From Pontibacter mucosus (GTDB lineage Bacteria > Bacteroidota > Bacteroidia > Cytophagales > Hymenobacteraceae), in the NCBI RefSeq assembly GCF_003054055.1, contig NZ_QBKI01000004.1, forward strand, positions 62,001-126,000: a DNA stretch of 64,000 nucleotides, given 5' to 3'. The translations under genes and the position numbers were made by a program. The first letter of the stretch is position 1. Each line of letters begins with the position of its first letter. Shown here piece by piece: positions 18,477-27,037 of this stretch. The notes under the pieces were generated by a model. It did not search any database and was not told the DNA's origin. It saw only the letters and a program-made list of their open reading frames with translations.

Positions 18477-19904
18477 TTACTTCTGCACTTTAGCTGTACC
18501 ACCACTCAAGCCATACTCCGAAATCAGGTAAGCCAGGGAAGCCATGGAAGCGGCGCCCAGCTGCATCTCGCGGCGGTTCACCTGCTCAAACGTGTCTATC
18601 TCGGTGTGGTGGTAGTCGAAGTAGCGCTGAGAGTCCGGTTTAAAGCCAATCAAAGCCACAGAGCCCTGTCCCTTCAGCGGACCGATGTCGGCGCCACCGT
18701 AGCCCGGGGCAATGTCGTGCAGGCCGTAGGGCTCCAGCAAGGGTTTCCAGGCCAGTACTGCCTGCAGCTGCTCCTTAGAGCCATCCAGCCCGAAGCCGCG
18801 GGGCGTAAAGCCACCTGCGTCCGACTCAATGGCCGCAACATGCTTCTCTCCTTTCGCCTTGGCCACCTCGGCATACTTTCTACCGCCGCGCAGGCCGTTT
18901 TCCTCGTTCATGAACAGGACCGCACGGATCGTACGCTTCGGCTTAATGCCTAATTCGTTAAACACGCGCAACACCTCTATCGACTGCATGCAACCGGTGC
19001 CGTCGTCATGCGCACCCTCGCCCACATCCCAGGAGTCGAGGTGGCCGCCTACCAGGATAATCTCGTCCGGCTTCTCAACACCTCTTATCTCCCCGATTAC
19101 ATTGTAGGAAAGCACATCCGGAAGCGTTTGGGAAGTCATGCGCATGTAAAACTTCAGGCTTGGGTCATCCTTCAGCAGGCGGCTCAGCAGCTCTGCGTGC
19201 TTCGTGCTGATGGCGGCCGCCGGAATTTTCTCCACCCCGTCTTCGTAGCGTGTGCTACCGGTATGTGGCACATCCTGAATGTCGTTCGTCATGGAGCGCA
19301 CCAGCACCGCCACGGCGCCCAGCTTGGCAGCCGCTACCGGGCCTCCGCCGCGCTGGTCTACCGCCTCGCCGTAGGCAGAACCCGTGTGAATGTGCGTATT
19401 ATCGAAAGGCCGGTTAAAGAACACAATCTTTCCCTTCACCTTCTTCTTGCCCAGTTTCTCCAGCTCCTCAAAGCTCTTTACCTCTACCACCTCGGCAGAC
19501 AAGCCTTGCCCGCCGGTGCCAACCGAACCGCCCAGCGCCAGAATGTTCATATCGGCGGAGCCTACCAGCTTGGAGTTTATCACACGGCCGATTTCCTTGT
19601 CCCCGCGCACCCAATGCGGCACCATCACTTCCTGCAGGTATACCGTGTCAAGGTTCATCTTCTCCATCAGTTGGCGGCTCCACTCCACGGCCGCGGCGGC
19701 TTGCGGCGATCCGCTCAGGCGGGCACCGATGTTCTTGGTAAGGAAGCGCAGGTTCTCATAGCTCTCGTAGCTGGTGAGGGCGTTGTCATAGATTCTCTTG
19801 ATCGTGGCAGAGTCCTGGGCATAGTTTTGCGCCATGGCCGGCAGTGTGAGTACCGTAGTGGCAGCGGCCGCCAGCAGGCAGCGTAGGTTGTTTCTGTTCA
19901 GCAT
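18477..19904 (-). CDS. Secreted M28-family zinc aminopeptidase
   Basis: A 475-residue exported metallopeptidase with a signal peptide (about 1-25, ending AMAQ). A protease-associated (PA)-like insert occupies roughly 110-255. The M28 catalytic region follows: H288 in GGHLDSW, D300/D301 in AHDDGTG, the catalytic and ligand pair E334/E335 in NEENG, D362 in ESDAGG and H432/H433 in DYHHTEIDT. All five expected metal ligands are therefore present. Members release N-terminal residues or dipeptides from peptides in the periplasm or outside the cell. It is transcribed alone, with a strong terminator. No T9SS sorting domain is visible at its end, so periplasmic location is the simplest reading. Confidence 0.93.
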   Translation of the reverse strand: MLNRNNLRCLLAAAATTVLTLPAMAQNYAQDSATIKRIYDNALTSYESYENLRFLTKNIGARLSGSPQAAAAVEWSRQLMEKMNLDTVYLQEVMVPHWVRGDKEIGRVINSKLVGSADMNILALGGSVGTGGQGLSAEVVEVKSFEELEKLGKKKVKGKIVFFNRPFDNTHIHTGSAYGEAVDQRGGGPVAAAKLGAVAVLVRSMTNDIQDVPHTGSTRYEDGVEKIPAAAISTKHAELLSRLLKDDPSLKFYMRMTSQTLPDVLSYNVIGEIRGVEKPDEIILVGGHLDSWDVGEGAHDDGTGCMQSIEVLRVFNELGIKPKRTIRAVLFMNEENGLRGGRKYAEVAKAKGEKHVAAIESDAGGFTPRGFGLDGSKEQLQAVLAWKPLLEPYGLHDIAPGYGGADIGPLKGQGSVALIGFKPDSQRYFDYHHTEIDTFEQVNRREMQLGAASMASLAYLISEYGLSGGTAKVQK

Positions 19905-20409
19905 TTTGTAAAAGGTGAAATAGGATTTAGTTCGAGGGCTTCAATTTATGTATTTTATTTCAGAGATACTTTACTAAACCCCTCACCGTGTTGTAAAAGC
20001 TGCCCAGTATACTTTACCAGGATTAAAAAGACGAGAACGAGGACGCTACTGCCCGCTTATACTTGTAAATGTTGCGATAGGGTAAGTATAGTGACAGGAT
20101 AATACCCCTATGGATTCATTTATGCGCAACGGAACTACTTACCATGTAGCGTGAATTCCACTCCTTGGAGGGGTTAGGGGTGGGTTTGATGGCAAAATTA
20201 TGGCAGATGCGCACAACTAACCTGATAATGGTATAAGCCCGAAGTATAGCAAATACCTGTCACTCTGGGAGAAACCTGGTGAAAGCAAGAATTTTCCTAC
20301 TGAAGCTAAGCTTTTTAAGTTTGCCCACAGGATCCTTTCAGGATGACAATAGCGGTTCGTACAGGAATAACCTTGGTTTATACTTCTCCCATACTTTACG
20401 AGGTATAAC
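19905..20409. other. Intergenic region with a short dispersed repeat
   Basis: No gene is seen in these 505 bp. At 20327-20349 lies ACAGGATCCTTTCAGGATGA followed by CAA, nearly identical to 51225-51248. TATACTT/AAGTATA motifs are frequent. The stretch holds the start region of the M28 gene and the 3' flank of the DUF1028 gene; no clear hairpin terminator was found for the latter. Confidence 0.5.
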
Positions 20410-21408
20410 TCACTTGAGCAGCTTCTCCATTTGCTGCCGGCTCACGTCCAGCAGGCCCACCTCGGGCAGGCGCGTGGTCAGCTCGCGCCAGTTGGGGTCT
20501 TTCTTGTAGATTTCGCGCAGCAACCTGGCGGCCTCGTCAATCTGGCCGTTGTTGGCCAGGCTGATGGCGTGCCAGTACTTCATCTCCAGGTTATTGGGAA
20601 TCAAAGACTGGGCCTTGCCATACTCCTGCATGGCCTGCTGCACCTGTCCCTTTTCGATGGCCAGGTCGCCGGCGTTCATGTGCTCATAGGCCCGGTGCAC
20701 CTTCAGCAGGCGCTCGAGCTCCTCCAGGGGCTGCTCATGGTCGTCCACGCGCAGGTCTATGGTGGTATCGTCCCAAGGCTGGTTGCTGCGCTGCCCCTTC
20801 ACCACCACCAGCGCCGCCGACTGCTTGCCGCGTATGTCGCCGCCCTCCTGCTCGGCCGCCTGCATGGCCAGCAGCACGCGCTCGGCCAGCGGCTGTCCCT
20901 CGCTCCGTTCAAAAGCCTTTGCCATGGCCGGCCATACTTTGTCGGTCAGCATCATGTTGGCCTGCACCGAGAAATTCCTGCCTGAGATGTGCCCGGCGTA
21001 GCGGATGCACTGCTTGCCGGTGTGGGTAGCCACGTTTCCTTGAGCATCAAGTATGGCCACCTGCCGCACCTCGCGGGCCTCGTCGTCAGCCAGAAGTATA
21101 GCCAGTGCCTCCTCAGGTGTTTTGCCCTGCCGCAGCAGCTCCAGCCCGCGCGGCCCAAACGACTTGTTCGTAAAAGACTGCGTGGCTACCGCGCCCACAC
21201 CCGCCTCTGCCCAGGGCACCACCGTGCCCACCGAAAACCAGTGGCTTTGCACGCCCACGGCCATCTCGCCGGTCTTGGGGTCGCGGGCCACTATCGAGTA
21301 TGTGTGGGCCAGCGGCTCCTCGGCCTTAAACACCTGCGCCCTGGCCGGTCCTACCAAGGCCAACAAGGATACTCCCATCGCTAAAAGTGTGGTTTTATAC
21401 TTTTTCAT
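20410..21408 (-). CDS. Exported DUF1028-family protein with TPR-like C-terminus
   Basis: The annotated start is the ATG complementary to 21406-21408 (MKKYKTTLLAMG), because it gives a clean signal peptide (about 1-24, ending GPARAQ); an ATG nine codons upstream precedes it. DUF1028 proteins adopt an Ntn-hydrolase-like fold. The domain (about 27-225) begins AHTYSIVARDPKTGEMAVGVQSHWFSVG and contains GVGAVATQSFTN. The C-terminal part (about 235-332) has helical TPR-like repeats (AYEHMNAGDLAIEKGQVQQAM, MKYWHAISLANNGQIDEA). The activity of the family is not settled. It appears monocistronic. Confidence 0.85.
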   Translation of the reverse strand: MKKYKTTLLAMGVSLLALVGPARAQVFKAEEPLAHTYSIVARDPKTGEMAVGVQSHWFSVGTVVPWAEAGVGAVATQSFTNKSFGPRGLELLRQGKTPEEALAILLADDEAREVRQVAILDAQGNVATHTGKQCIRYAGHISGRNFSVQANMMLTDKVWPAMAKAFERSEGQPLAERVLLAMQAAEQEGGDIRGKQSAALVVVKGQRSNQPWDDTTIDLRVDDHEQPLEELERLLKVHRAYEHMNAGDLAIEKGQVQQAMQEYGKAQSLIPNNLEMKYWHAISLANNGQIDEAARLLREIYKKDPNWRELTTRLPEVGLLDVSRQQMEKLLK

Positions 21409-21667
21409 ATGGATGATGTATACGTGGTTAAACACAGGCGCGCTGCCACTGGAGCAGGCGATAAATTAAAAATTACTTTCGGTAACCATATTATAGCTAC
21501 ATTTATAGCAGGCTGAATATCAATTTAAAACAAATATAAGTTTTTAAACTTTAGCGCCGCCCGCTTTTCTGCTGCTACAACCTCCCTCATAAATAGCAGT
21601 ATAACTATGTATGGCGCTCTGAAGCCAAACCCGGAAGCATTTTGCTCCCATCCCTAAACCATTATAG

Positions 21668-22474
21668 ATGAAGAACCTACCCAAAAACAATAAGATTGAC
21701 AAAATGGCGATGCTGATTGACGGCGACAACGCCCAGCCCAGCCTGATTGCCAAGCTGCTGGCCGAGGCCGGCAAGTATGGCGCCCCCACCATCCGGCGCA
21801 TTTACGGCGACTGGACCACCCCGCAGATGAACGGCTGGAAAGAATGCCTGAACAACCACGCCATACAACCCATCCAGCAGTTCCGTTACACGGTGGGCAA
21901 GAACGCCACCGACAGCGCCTTGATTATCGACGCCATGGACCTGCTGCACTCCGGCCTGGTGGATGGCTTCTGCATCGTATCCTCCGACAGCGACTACACC
22001 CGCCTGGCCACCCGCATCCGCGAGGAGGGCATTTTTGTGATGGGCATTGGCCAGCGCAAAACCCCGAAGCCTTTCGTAAATGCCTGCAACGTGTTCATCT
22101 TCACCGAGAACCTAACCGGTAACATCGAAGAAAAAATAGACCAGGCCGAAAAGGTAAGCGACAGCGCAGGGCATTCACAACGCCCCAACCCGGTGCCGCT
22201 CCTGAAAGAGGCCTTCGAGATGTCATCGGATGAGGATGGCTGGGCGCACCTGGGCATGATGGGCACCAGCCTGCGCCAGCTCGACCCCAGCTTTGACCCG
22301 CGCACCTTCGGCTACGGCCAGCTGCTGCAACTCATTGACGCCTACAAAGACATTTTCACCATCCGCAAGGAGGACGACAAAGGCCGCTCCGCAGTGTATG
22401 TGAAGCGTAAGGAGACCCGTCGTCGCCCTGTTGCCCGTAAGAAAGCAACCGAGGCCGCTTCCGACATCAAGTAA
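21668..22474 (+). CDS. NYN-domain (LabA/DUF88-type) protein with OST-HTH/LOTUS-like tail
   Basis: A 268-residue cytoplasmic protein. The N-terminal NYN domain (PIN-like nuclease fold, about 12-150) shows the acidic motif MLIDGDNAQ (D18 and D20), then TDSALIIDAMDLL and SSDSDYTRLATRIRE, which supply the remaining conserved acids. A linker rich in polar residues leads to a winged-helix OST-HTH-like region (about 175-250, VPLLKEAFEM, GWAHLGMMGTSLRQLDPSFDPRTFG). The C-terminus is basic (KRKETRRRPVARKK), which suits RNA binding. By family it is a probable RNase or RNA-binding protein; the target is unknown. Confidence 0.88.
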   Translation: MKNLPKNNKIDKMAMLIDGDNAQPSLIAKLLAEAGKYGAPTIRRIYGDWTTPQMNGWKECLNNHAIQPIQQFRYTVGKNATDSALIIDAMDLLHSGLVDGFCIVSSDSDYTRLATRIREEGIFVMGIGQRKTPKPFVNACNVFIFTENLTGNIEEKIDQAEKVSDSAGHSQRPNPVPLLKEAFEMSSDEDGWAHLGMMGTSLRQLDPSFDPRTFGYGQLLQLIDAYKDIFTIRKEDDKGRSAVYVKRKETRRRPVARKKATEAASDIK

Positions 22475-22590
22475 GCCCGCCTCTAACGTATGGCTTCCGC
22501 TACTGAATCCAGGCAAAAGCCATACGTTAAAATTTATACTTGTTAACCATCTCACAACAGCCCATTAACCAAGCCTTAACTTTCGCCCGC

Positions 22591-22598
22591 TAGTTTTG
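22591..22598 (+). promoter_or_regulatory. -7 promoter box TAGTTTTG before marC
   Basis: TAGTTTTG matches TAnnTTTG and ends 20 bp before the ATG at 22619. It overlaps a GTG at 22598 that could extend the frame upstream, so the later ATG is the better start. Confidence 0.6.
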
Positions 22599-22618
22599 TG
22601 GCCGCTACCACCGAAACT

Positions 22619-23239
22619 ATGGAACTAGTACTGGCTACTTTTACGGCGCTCTTCACGGTTGTTAACCCGTTCGGGGCCATGCCTGTGTTCATCACCCTCA
22701 CCCGGGACGACACGGCCGGCAACCGCAACCAGCAGGCCCTGCGTGCCTGTATCTACATGGCGCTTATACTTGCTGTCTTTTTTGTGGCCGGGCAATACGT
22801 GCTCAATTTCTTCGGGATAGGGCTCACAGATATCCGGATTGCGGGCGGGCTGATGATTATGCGCGCCGGTTTTGGCCTGCTCACCAGCAAATCGCACCAG
22901 GGCAAAAAAGTATCGAAAAGTGTACTGAAGGAGAGCCTGGAGAAGGATGACATTTCCTTTACGCCCCTGGCGATGCCGATGCTCTCGGGGCCGGGCTCCA
23001 TTGCCGTCAGCATCGGCATGTTCTCACCGGCCCTCTCCTACCCGGATATCAGCCTTATACTTGTCTCCATTGCCCTGGTGGCCGCCGTTACGTTTGTCAT
23101 ACTTGTTTTCTCGCACCAGCTGGTAGGCTATATGGGCAAAGCGGGCTTATCAGCCTTGTCGCGCATCATGGGCTTCATTGTGCTGTCTATCGGGGTAAAC
23201 TTCGTGACCACGGGTATACTTTCGCTGTTGGGGAAATAG
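22619..23239 (+). CDS. MarC-family integral membrane protein
   Basis: A 206-residue polytopic inner-membrane protein of the MarC/YchE family. It begins MELVLATFTALFTVVNPFGAMPVF, a typical MarC opening with the conserved NPFG..P in the first helix. About six membrane helices follow, including LMIMRAGFGLL and AMPMLSGPGSIAVSIGM (the second conserved P..GPG loop), and the end is IMGFIVLSIGVNFVTTGI. I start it at the ATG at 22619 rather than the in-frame GTG at 22598, because the GTG lies inside the likely promoter box. The transported substrate of this family is not established. hemE begins 48 bp after the stop. Confidence 0.9.
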   Translation: MELVLATFTALFTVVNPFGAMPVFITLTRDDTAGNRNQQALRACIYMALILAVFFVAGQYVLNFFGIGLTDIRIAGGLMIMRAGFGLLTSKSHQGKKVSKSVLKESLEKDDISFTPLAMPMLSGPGSIAVSIGMFSPALSYPDISLILVSIALVAAVTFVILVFSHQLVGYMGKAGLSALSRIMGFIVLSIGVNFVTTGILSLLGK

Positions 23240-23275
23240 GGTGCCTGCCTGCTACCTTTGACAGGGTAAATTCCG

Positions 23276-23283
23276 TATCTTTG
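23276..23283 (+). promoter_or_regulatory. -7 promoter box TATCTTTG before hemE
   Basis: TATCTTTG fits TAnnTTTG and ends only four bases before the hemE ATG. A TTTG lies at 23257-23260, but the 15-bp spacing is short for a -33 element. If used, the transcript would start at or next to the start codon. Confidence 0.5.
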
Positions 23284-23287
23284 TAAC

Positions 23288-24337
23288 ATGCAACTAAAGA
23301 ATGATCTGCTTTTAAGAGCTGCCCGGGGTGAGGCTGTGGAGCGCACTCCCGTTTGGCTAATGCGCCAGGCCGGCCGTATTTTGCCTGAGTACCGTGCTGT
23401 ACGCGAGAGTTTGAGTGGTTTTAAGGAGCTGGTGGAAACGCCGGAGTTTGCCGCCGAGGTGACCATACAACCGGTGGACATCCTGGATGTGGACGCCGCC
23501 ATTATTTTCTCCGACATCCTGGTGGTGCCCGAGGCCATGGGCTGCACCTATGAAATGATCGAGAAGCGTGGCCCCATCTTCCCGAACACAATACGCTCTG
23601 AGGAGGATCTGCGGAAACTGCGCGTGGCTGATCCGCACGAGCACCTGCACTATGTGCTGGATGCCATCAAGATCACCAAAAGAGCCCTGAACGGGCGCGT
23701 GCCGCTCATCGGCTTTGCCGGCGCTCCCTGGACGATCCTGGCCTACATGGTGGAAGGAAGCGGCTCGAAGACATTCTCGCATGCGCGCGGTATGCTGTAT
23801 ACCAACCCCAGGCTGGCACACCAGCTGCTCCGCATGATCACCGACACCACCATCGCCTACCTCAAGGCGCAGGTAGAGGCTGGTGCCAACCTTATCCAGA
23901 TCTTCGATTCCTGGGCAGGCATCCTTTCACCGGCGCACTACCGCCAGTTCGCCCTGCCTTACATTAGCGAAATATGTAACGCCATCCGCAACGTACCGGT
24001 AACGGTGTTTGCCAAGGGCGCCTTCTTTGCCATGGAAGACTTCAGCAAGCTGAACTGCGAAACCATCGGCGTGGACTGGAACATGGAAGTGAGCAAGGTG
24101 CGCCAGCAGGTGGGACCGAACAAAACGCTGCAAGGCAACATGGACCCATGCCTGCTTTACAGCTCTTTCGAAACCATCCAGGATGAGACCATCAAAATGC
24201 TGAAGGAGTTCGGTCCGCACCGCCACATCGCCAACCTCGGCCACGGCGTGTACCCTGACACAGACCCTGAGAAAGTGAAATGCTTCGTGCAGACGGTGAA
24301 GGAGTTCAGCCCGGTACTGAGGAGTGAGGGAGTTTAG
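23288..24337 (+). CDS. hemE: Uroporphyrinogen decarboxylase
   Basis: HemE removes the four acetate carboxyls of uroporphyrinogen III to give coproporphyrinogen III in haem synthesis. The 349-residue length is normal. The family signature [19 protein letters not shown] (about 19-37, with the Arg residues that bind substrate carboxylates) is intact. The second block [20 protein letters not shown] (about 141-160), [13 protein letters not shown] and the terminal [15 protein letters not shown] are also present. It follows marC by 48 bp but has its own promoter-like box. Its stop codon lies inside one arm of an inverted repeat (24328-24358) and a perfect hairpin terminator follows at 24383. Confidence 0.97.
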   Translation: MQLKNDLLLRAARGEAVERTPVWLMRQAGRILPEYRAVRESLSGFKELVETPEFAAEVTIQPVDILDVDAAIIFSDILVVPEAMGCTYEMIEKRGPIFPNTIRSEEDLRKLRVADPHEHLHYVLDAIKITKRALNGRVPLIGFAGAPWTILAYMVEGSGSKTFSHARGMLYTNPRLAHQLLRMITDTTIAYLKAQVEAGANLIQIFDSWAGILSPAHYRQFALPYISEICNAIRNVPVTVFAKGAFFAMEDFSKLNCETIGVDWNMEVSKVRQQVGPNKTLQGNMDPCLLYSSFETIQDETIKMLKEFGPHRHIANLGHGVYPDTDPEKVKCFVQTVKEFSPVLRSEGV

Positions 24338-24382
24338 GAGTTTAAGAGTTAGAGAGTTGGGGAGTTAAGTCTCCTAAAGTAT

Positions 24383-24429
24383 AAAACATGAGCGGCTGGC
24401 CTTTAAGTAGTGCCAGCCGCTCATGTTTT
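24383..24429 (+). terminator. Intrinsic terminator after hemE
   Basis: A perfect 18-bp stem (24383-24400 with 24412-24429, core CATGAGCGGCTGGC) with an 11-nt loop ends in a T run. A-rich left and T-rich right flanks suggest it works in both directions. Confidence 0.9.
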
Positions 24430-24499
24430 AGAATGTGCCAGAAGTATGGTAGATCGCACCTTGTGGTTGCGCATGAAGGTGGCGGCTATACTTTATACT

Positions 24500-24770
24500 T
24501 TGTCAGAAACAGGATTTTCAGAATTATAGGATGAGCAGGATTTCTGCAGTGCCGGGTCCAACTACCCCTAGCCGCTTAGCCAAGGAGGGGAGCCTGCTAC
24601 TACTTTAGCTAAGGTATGAGCTCTGTAGCTTCAGCTTAACCTTCCTTTTACACAGTTCCATTTAGGATGACAAAAAGGAAAAGCTCAGACTGTAATGGTG
24701 GCACAAGAAGCAGTAAGAACAAGCTCCCCTCCTTGGCTAAGGAGGGGCAGGGGTGGTTGGAGCCGGTGCT
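24500..24770. repeat. Fragments of the dispersed repeat, direct and inverted
   Basis: 24500-24640 matches 17625-17760 (CAGGATTT, GGATGAGCAGGATT, GCCGGGTCCAACTACCCCT, CCAAGGAGGGGAGCCTG). 24722-24765 carries the same CTCCTTGGCTAAGGAGGGG and GGTGGTTGG block in reverse. The two could fold on each other. Confidence 0.65.
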
Positions 24771-25098
24771 GCCTGGCGTATACTTCTCTTCATACCGCAA
24801 GATTAGCGTAGCGCAACTCGTAGTTGCTTTAGCAGCAGTTTGAAACTGCTTTGCTTTGAAAAAGCAAAATTGCGACAGCTTTGGCTATACTTTATACTTT
24901 GGTTATGCCTGATTGAAGTATAAAATATGTGCTAATGTATACTTTTCTGCTCGTGCAGAAAGCAAGTTACAAACTTGCCTCATACACAGCCACAAGTTAC
25001 GCTATCGCTAAACTTGCGGCAGAAAGTATAAAGGCAAAAAACTGCATCCCTGCTTTTTTAACTTTTTAACTCTCAAACTTCCAGACTCCTAAACTCCC

Positions 25099-26898
25099 TT
25101 ATCCGACCGGCAGGTGGGAGTCAGGATACTTATAGGCGGTAGAGGCAGCCCGCGTGCTCAGCGCCAGGGCCAGGGTAAGAGAGCCCACCCTGCCGATGTA
25201 CATCGAGAGGATGATGATGCTTTTGCCTACGTCTGAGAGTCCTCCCGTTATCCCCGTGCTGAGCCCCACCGTGGCAAAAGCAGACACCTGCTCAAAAGCC
25301 AGGCTAATGATATCGTACTGCGAGTCTGAGATTGAAAGCACGAAGATGAACATGATGTTGAAAATGGCCGCAAACGTAAATACGGTAAAGGCTTTATAAG
25401 CCACTGAGTGCGGTATGGTACGCCGCCCGATCTCCAGGTTGCGCTTGTTGCGCACCGTGGTGGCCACAGCAAAGAGTATCACAGTGAAAGTAGTAGTCTT
25501 TATGCCGCCGCCGGTAGACCCGGGTGAGGCCCCGATAAACATGAGGAACATGAACATTATCAGGGTAGGGGCATTTAAGGCAGAGATATCTACGGTGTTA
25601 AAACCGGCAGTTCGGGTAGTGACCGACTGAAAAAAAGAAGCTATTACCGCCTCGGCAAAGGTCAGCTTAGCAAGGGAGTTGTAGTACTCCAGCAGAAAGA
25701 AGCCCACTGTTCCAACTGCCAGGAGCACGACCGAAGTATAGACAACAACCCGGGTGAGCATCTTCCAGTTCTTCCAGGGCGCGTTCATGCGTGCCCGCAT
25801 TGCAACCGGCGAAAAGATATCGATTATCGCGGGAAAGCCCAGCCCCCCAAAAATAATAAGCATGGCCACAACCAGGTGCAGCGTGTAAGACAGCCGGACA
25901 GGGCTGGTGTAGAGCCCCTCCGGGAAAAGCGAGAAACCGGCATTGCAGAAAGCAGACACCGCATGAAAAACAGAAAAGAAAATCTTGCTGCCCAGGTCGG
26001 TAAACTGCACTTCGTTCCCCCAGGTCATAAAGATCATCACAGCGCCAATACTTTCTATCGTGAGTGTGAGGTAGATAAGCTTCCGAAGGAGGCCCTTGGC
26101 AGAGAAAAGCGATTCGCTTTCGAGCAGCTCGTGCATGGCTACGTGCTGTTTTACCCCCACGCCCTGCCGCATTAAGGACGCAAAGAAGGTGGCAAAGGTA
26201 AGTATGCCCAGGCCCCCCATCTGTATCAGCAGCAGTAACACCACCTGGCCTGAGAAAGTAAAATAGGTACCGGGATCCACTACGGCAAGCCCCGTAACGC
26301 AGGAAGCGCTGGTGGCCATGAACAGAGCGTCTATAAACTTCATCCCCTCTGTGGTGGTGGTCATTTTGGGCAGCATCAGCAATCCGGTGCCCAGCAAAAT
26401 GAGAACGATGAAGCTGAGCAGGAAGGTAACAGAGGGTTTGAGCTGCAGTGTTTTCAGGTGTATTCTGGTCTGGATCAGCTCCACTGTCAGGAACACGAGC
26501 ATGTATAACGATACGCTTACCCGGTACCACTCCACCGACAGCGGGATGCCCATACTTCCGAAGACATCGTAAATCAGCGGGATCCCGAAACCATAGGTAA
26601 AGAGCTCGTTCAGGAAAACAATTGCCATCAGTACCCCCTCAAACCAGGTCCGTTTCAGGAACTTAGCCCGCTCGAAAGCATAAAGGATGCGTAGGATGTA
26701 TATAATCACAAAGATGGCCAGTATGGCATCAATACTCCTGAACAGTATGTTCAACTGCTTGGGGTCCTCTACCACACCGTGCGCCAGAATCAGCAGGCCG
26801 ATTGACAGGATGGAAAGGCTATACGTAGTGCCCCGCATCAGCTTGTATGCGGTTAGCTTACTGCCGTAGAGCGCCCTGTTTAACGCCTCTGTATTCAT
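25099..26898 (-). CDS. TrkH-family potassium uptake protein, copy 1
   Basis: A 599-residue membrane subunit of a Trk/Ktr-type K+ (or Na+-coupled K+) transporter. Four pore loops are visible: ATSASCVTGLAV, AVSAFCNAGFSL, VTTRTAGFNTV and SAFATVGLSTG, each with the filter Gly. Charged GASPGSTGGGIKTTT lies in the third repeat. The first about 160 residues contain extra membrane segments (LSILSIGLLILAHG, AILAIFVIIYILRILYAFERAKFLKRTW) before the usual TrkH start, including a basic helix. The gene is a tandem paralogue of the next one, 139 bp upstream. No TrkA/KtrA regulatory subunit is in the window. It ends inside a repeat-bounded gap. Confidence 0.93.
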   Translation of the reverse strand: MNTEALNRALYGSKLTAYKLMRGTTYSLSILSIGLLILAHGVVEDPKQLNILFRSIDAILAIFVIIYILRILYAFERAKFLKRTWFEGVLMAIVFLNELFTYGFGIPLIYDVFGSMGIPLSVEWYRVSVSLYMLVFLTVELIQTRIHLKTLQLKPSVTFLLSFIVLILLGTGLLMLPKMTTTTEGMKFIDALFMATSASCVTGLAVVDPGTYFTFSGQVVLLLLIQMGGLGILTFATFFASLMRQGVGVKQHVAMHELLESESLFSAKGLLRKLIYLTLTIESIGAVMIFMTWGNEVQFTDLGSKIFFSVFHAVSAFCNAGFSLFPEGLYTSPVRLSYTLHLVVAMLIIFGGLGFPAIIDIFSPVAMRARMNAPWKNWKMLTRVVVYTSVVLLAVGTVGFFLLEYYNSLAKLTFAEAVIASFFQSVTTRTAGFNTVDISALNAPTLIMFMFLMFIGASPGSTGGGIKTTTFTVILFAVATTVRNKRNLEIGRRTIPHSVAYKAFTVFTFAAIFNIMFIFVLSISDSQYDIISLAFEQVSAFATVGLSTGITGGLSDVGKSIIILSMYIGRVGSLTLALALSTRAASTAYKYPDSHLPVG

Positions 26899-27037
26899 AC
26901 GCGCTTACTTTTTCTTACCGATAATACTGCCACTGCCTGCTTTATACTTTGCCCATAGCCTCGAAGCCAGCAAAACTATAACAGGATTTACAAATGCCCT
27001 TACCTGGGGCGTTAAATATTTTAAAGGCGTCACCCGC

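Larger units (their letters stand above)
24328..25098. repeat. Intergenic island bounded by inverted arms
   Basis: The 760-bp gap between convergent hemE and trkH is bounded by related inverted arms: 24328-24358 (GGGAGTTTAGGAGTTTAAGA...) and 25068-25098, which ends at the trkH stop codon. Inside lie a terminator, two fragments of the dispersed repeat in opposite orientation, short palindromes (24800-25020) and many AAGTATA motifs. No gene is present. Confidence 0.55.
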
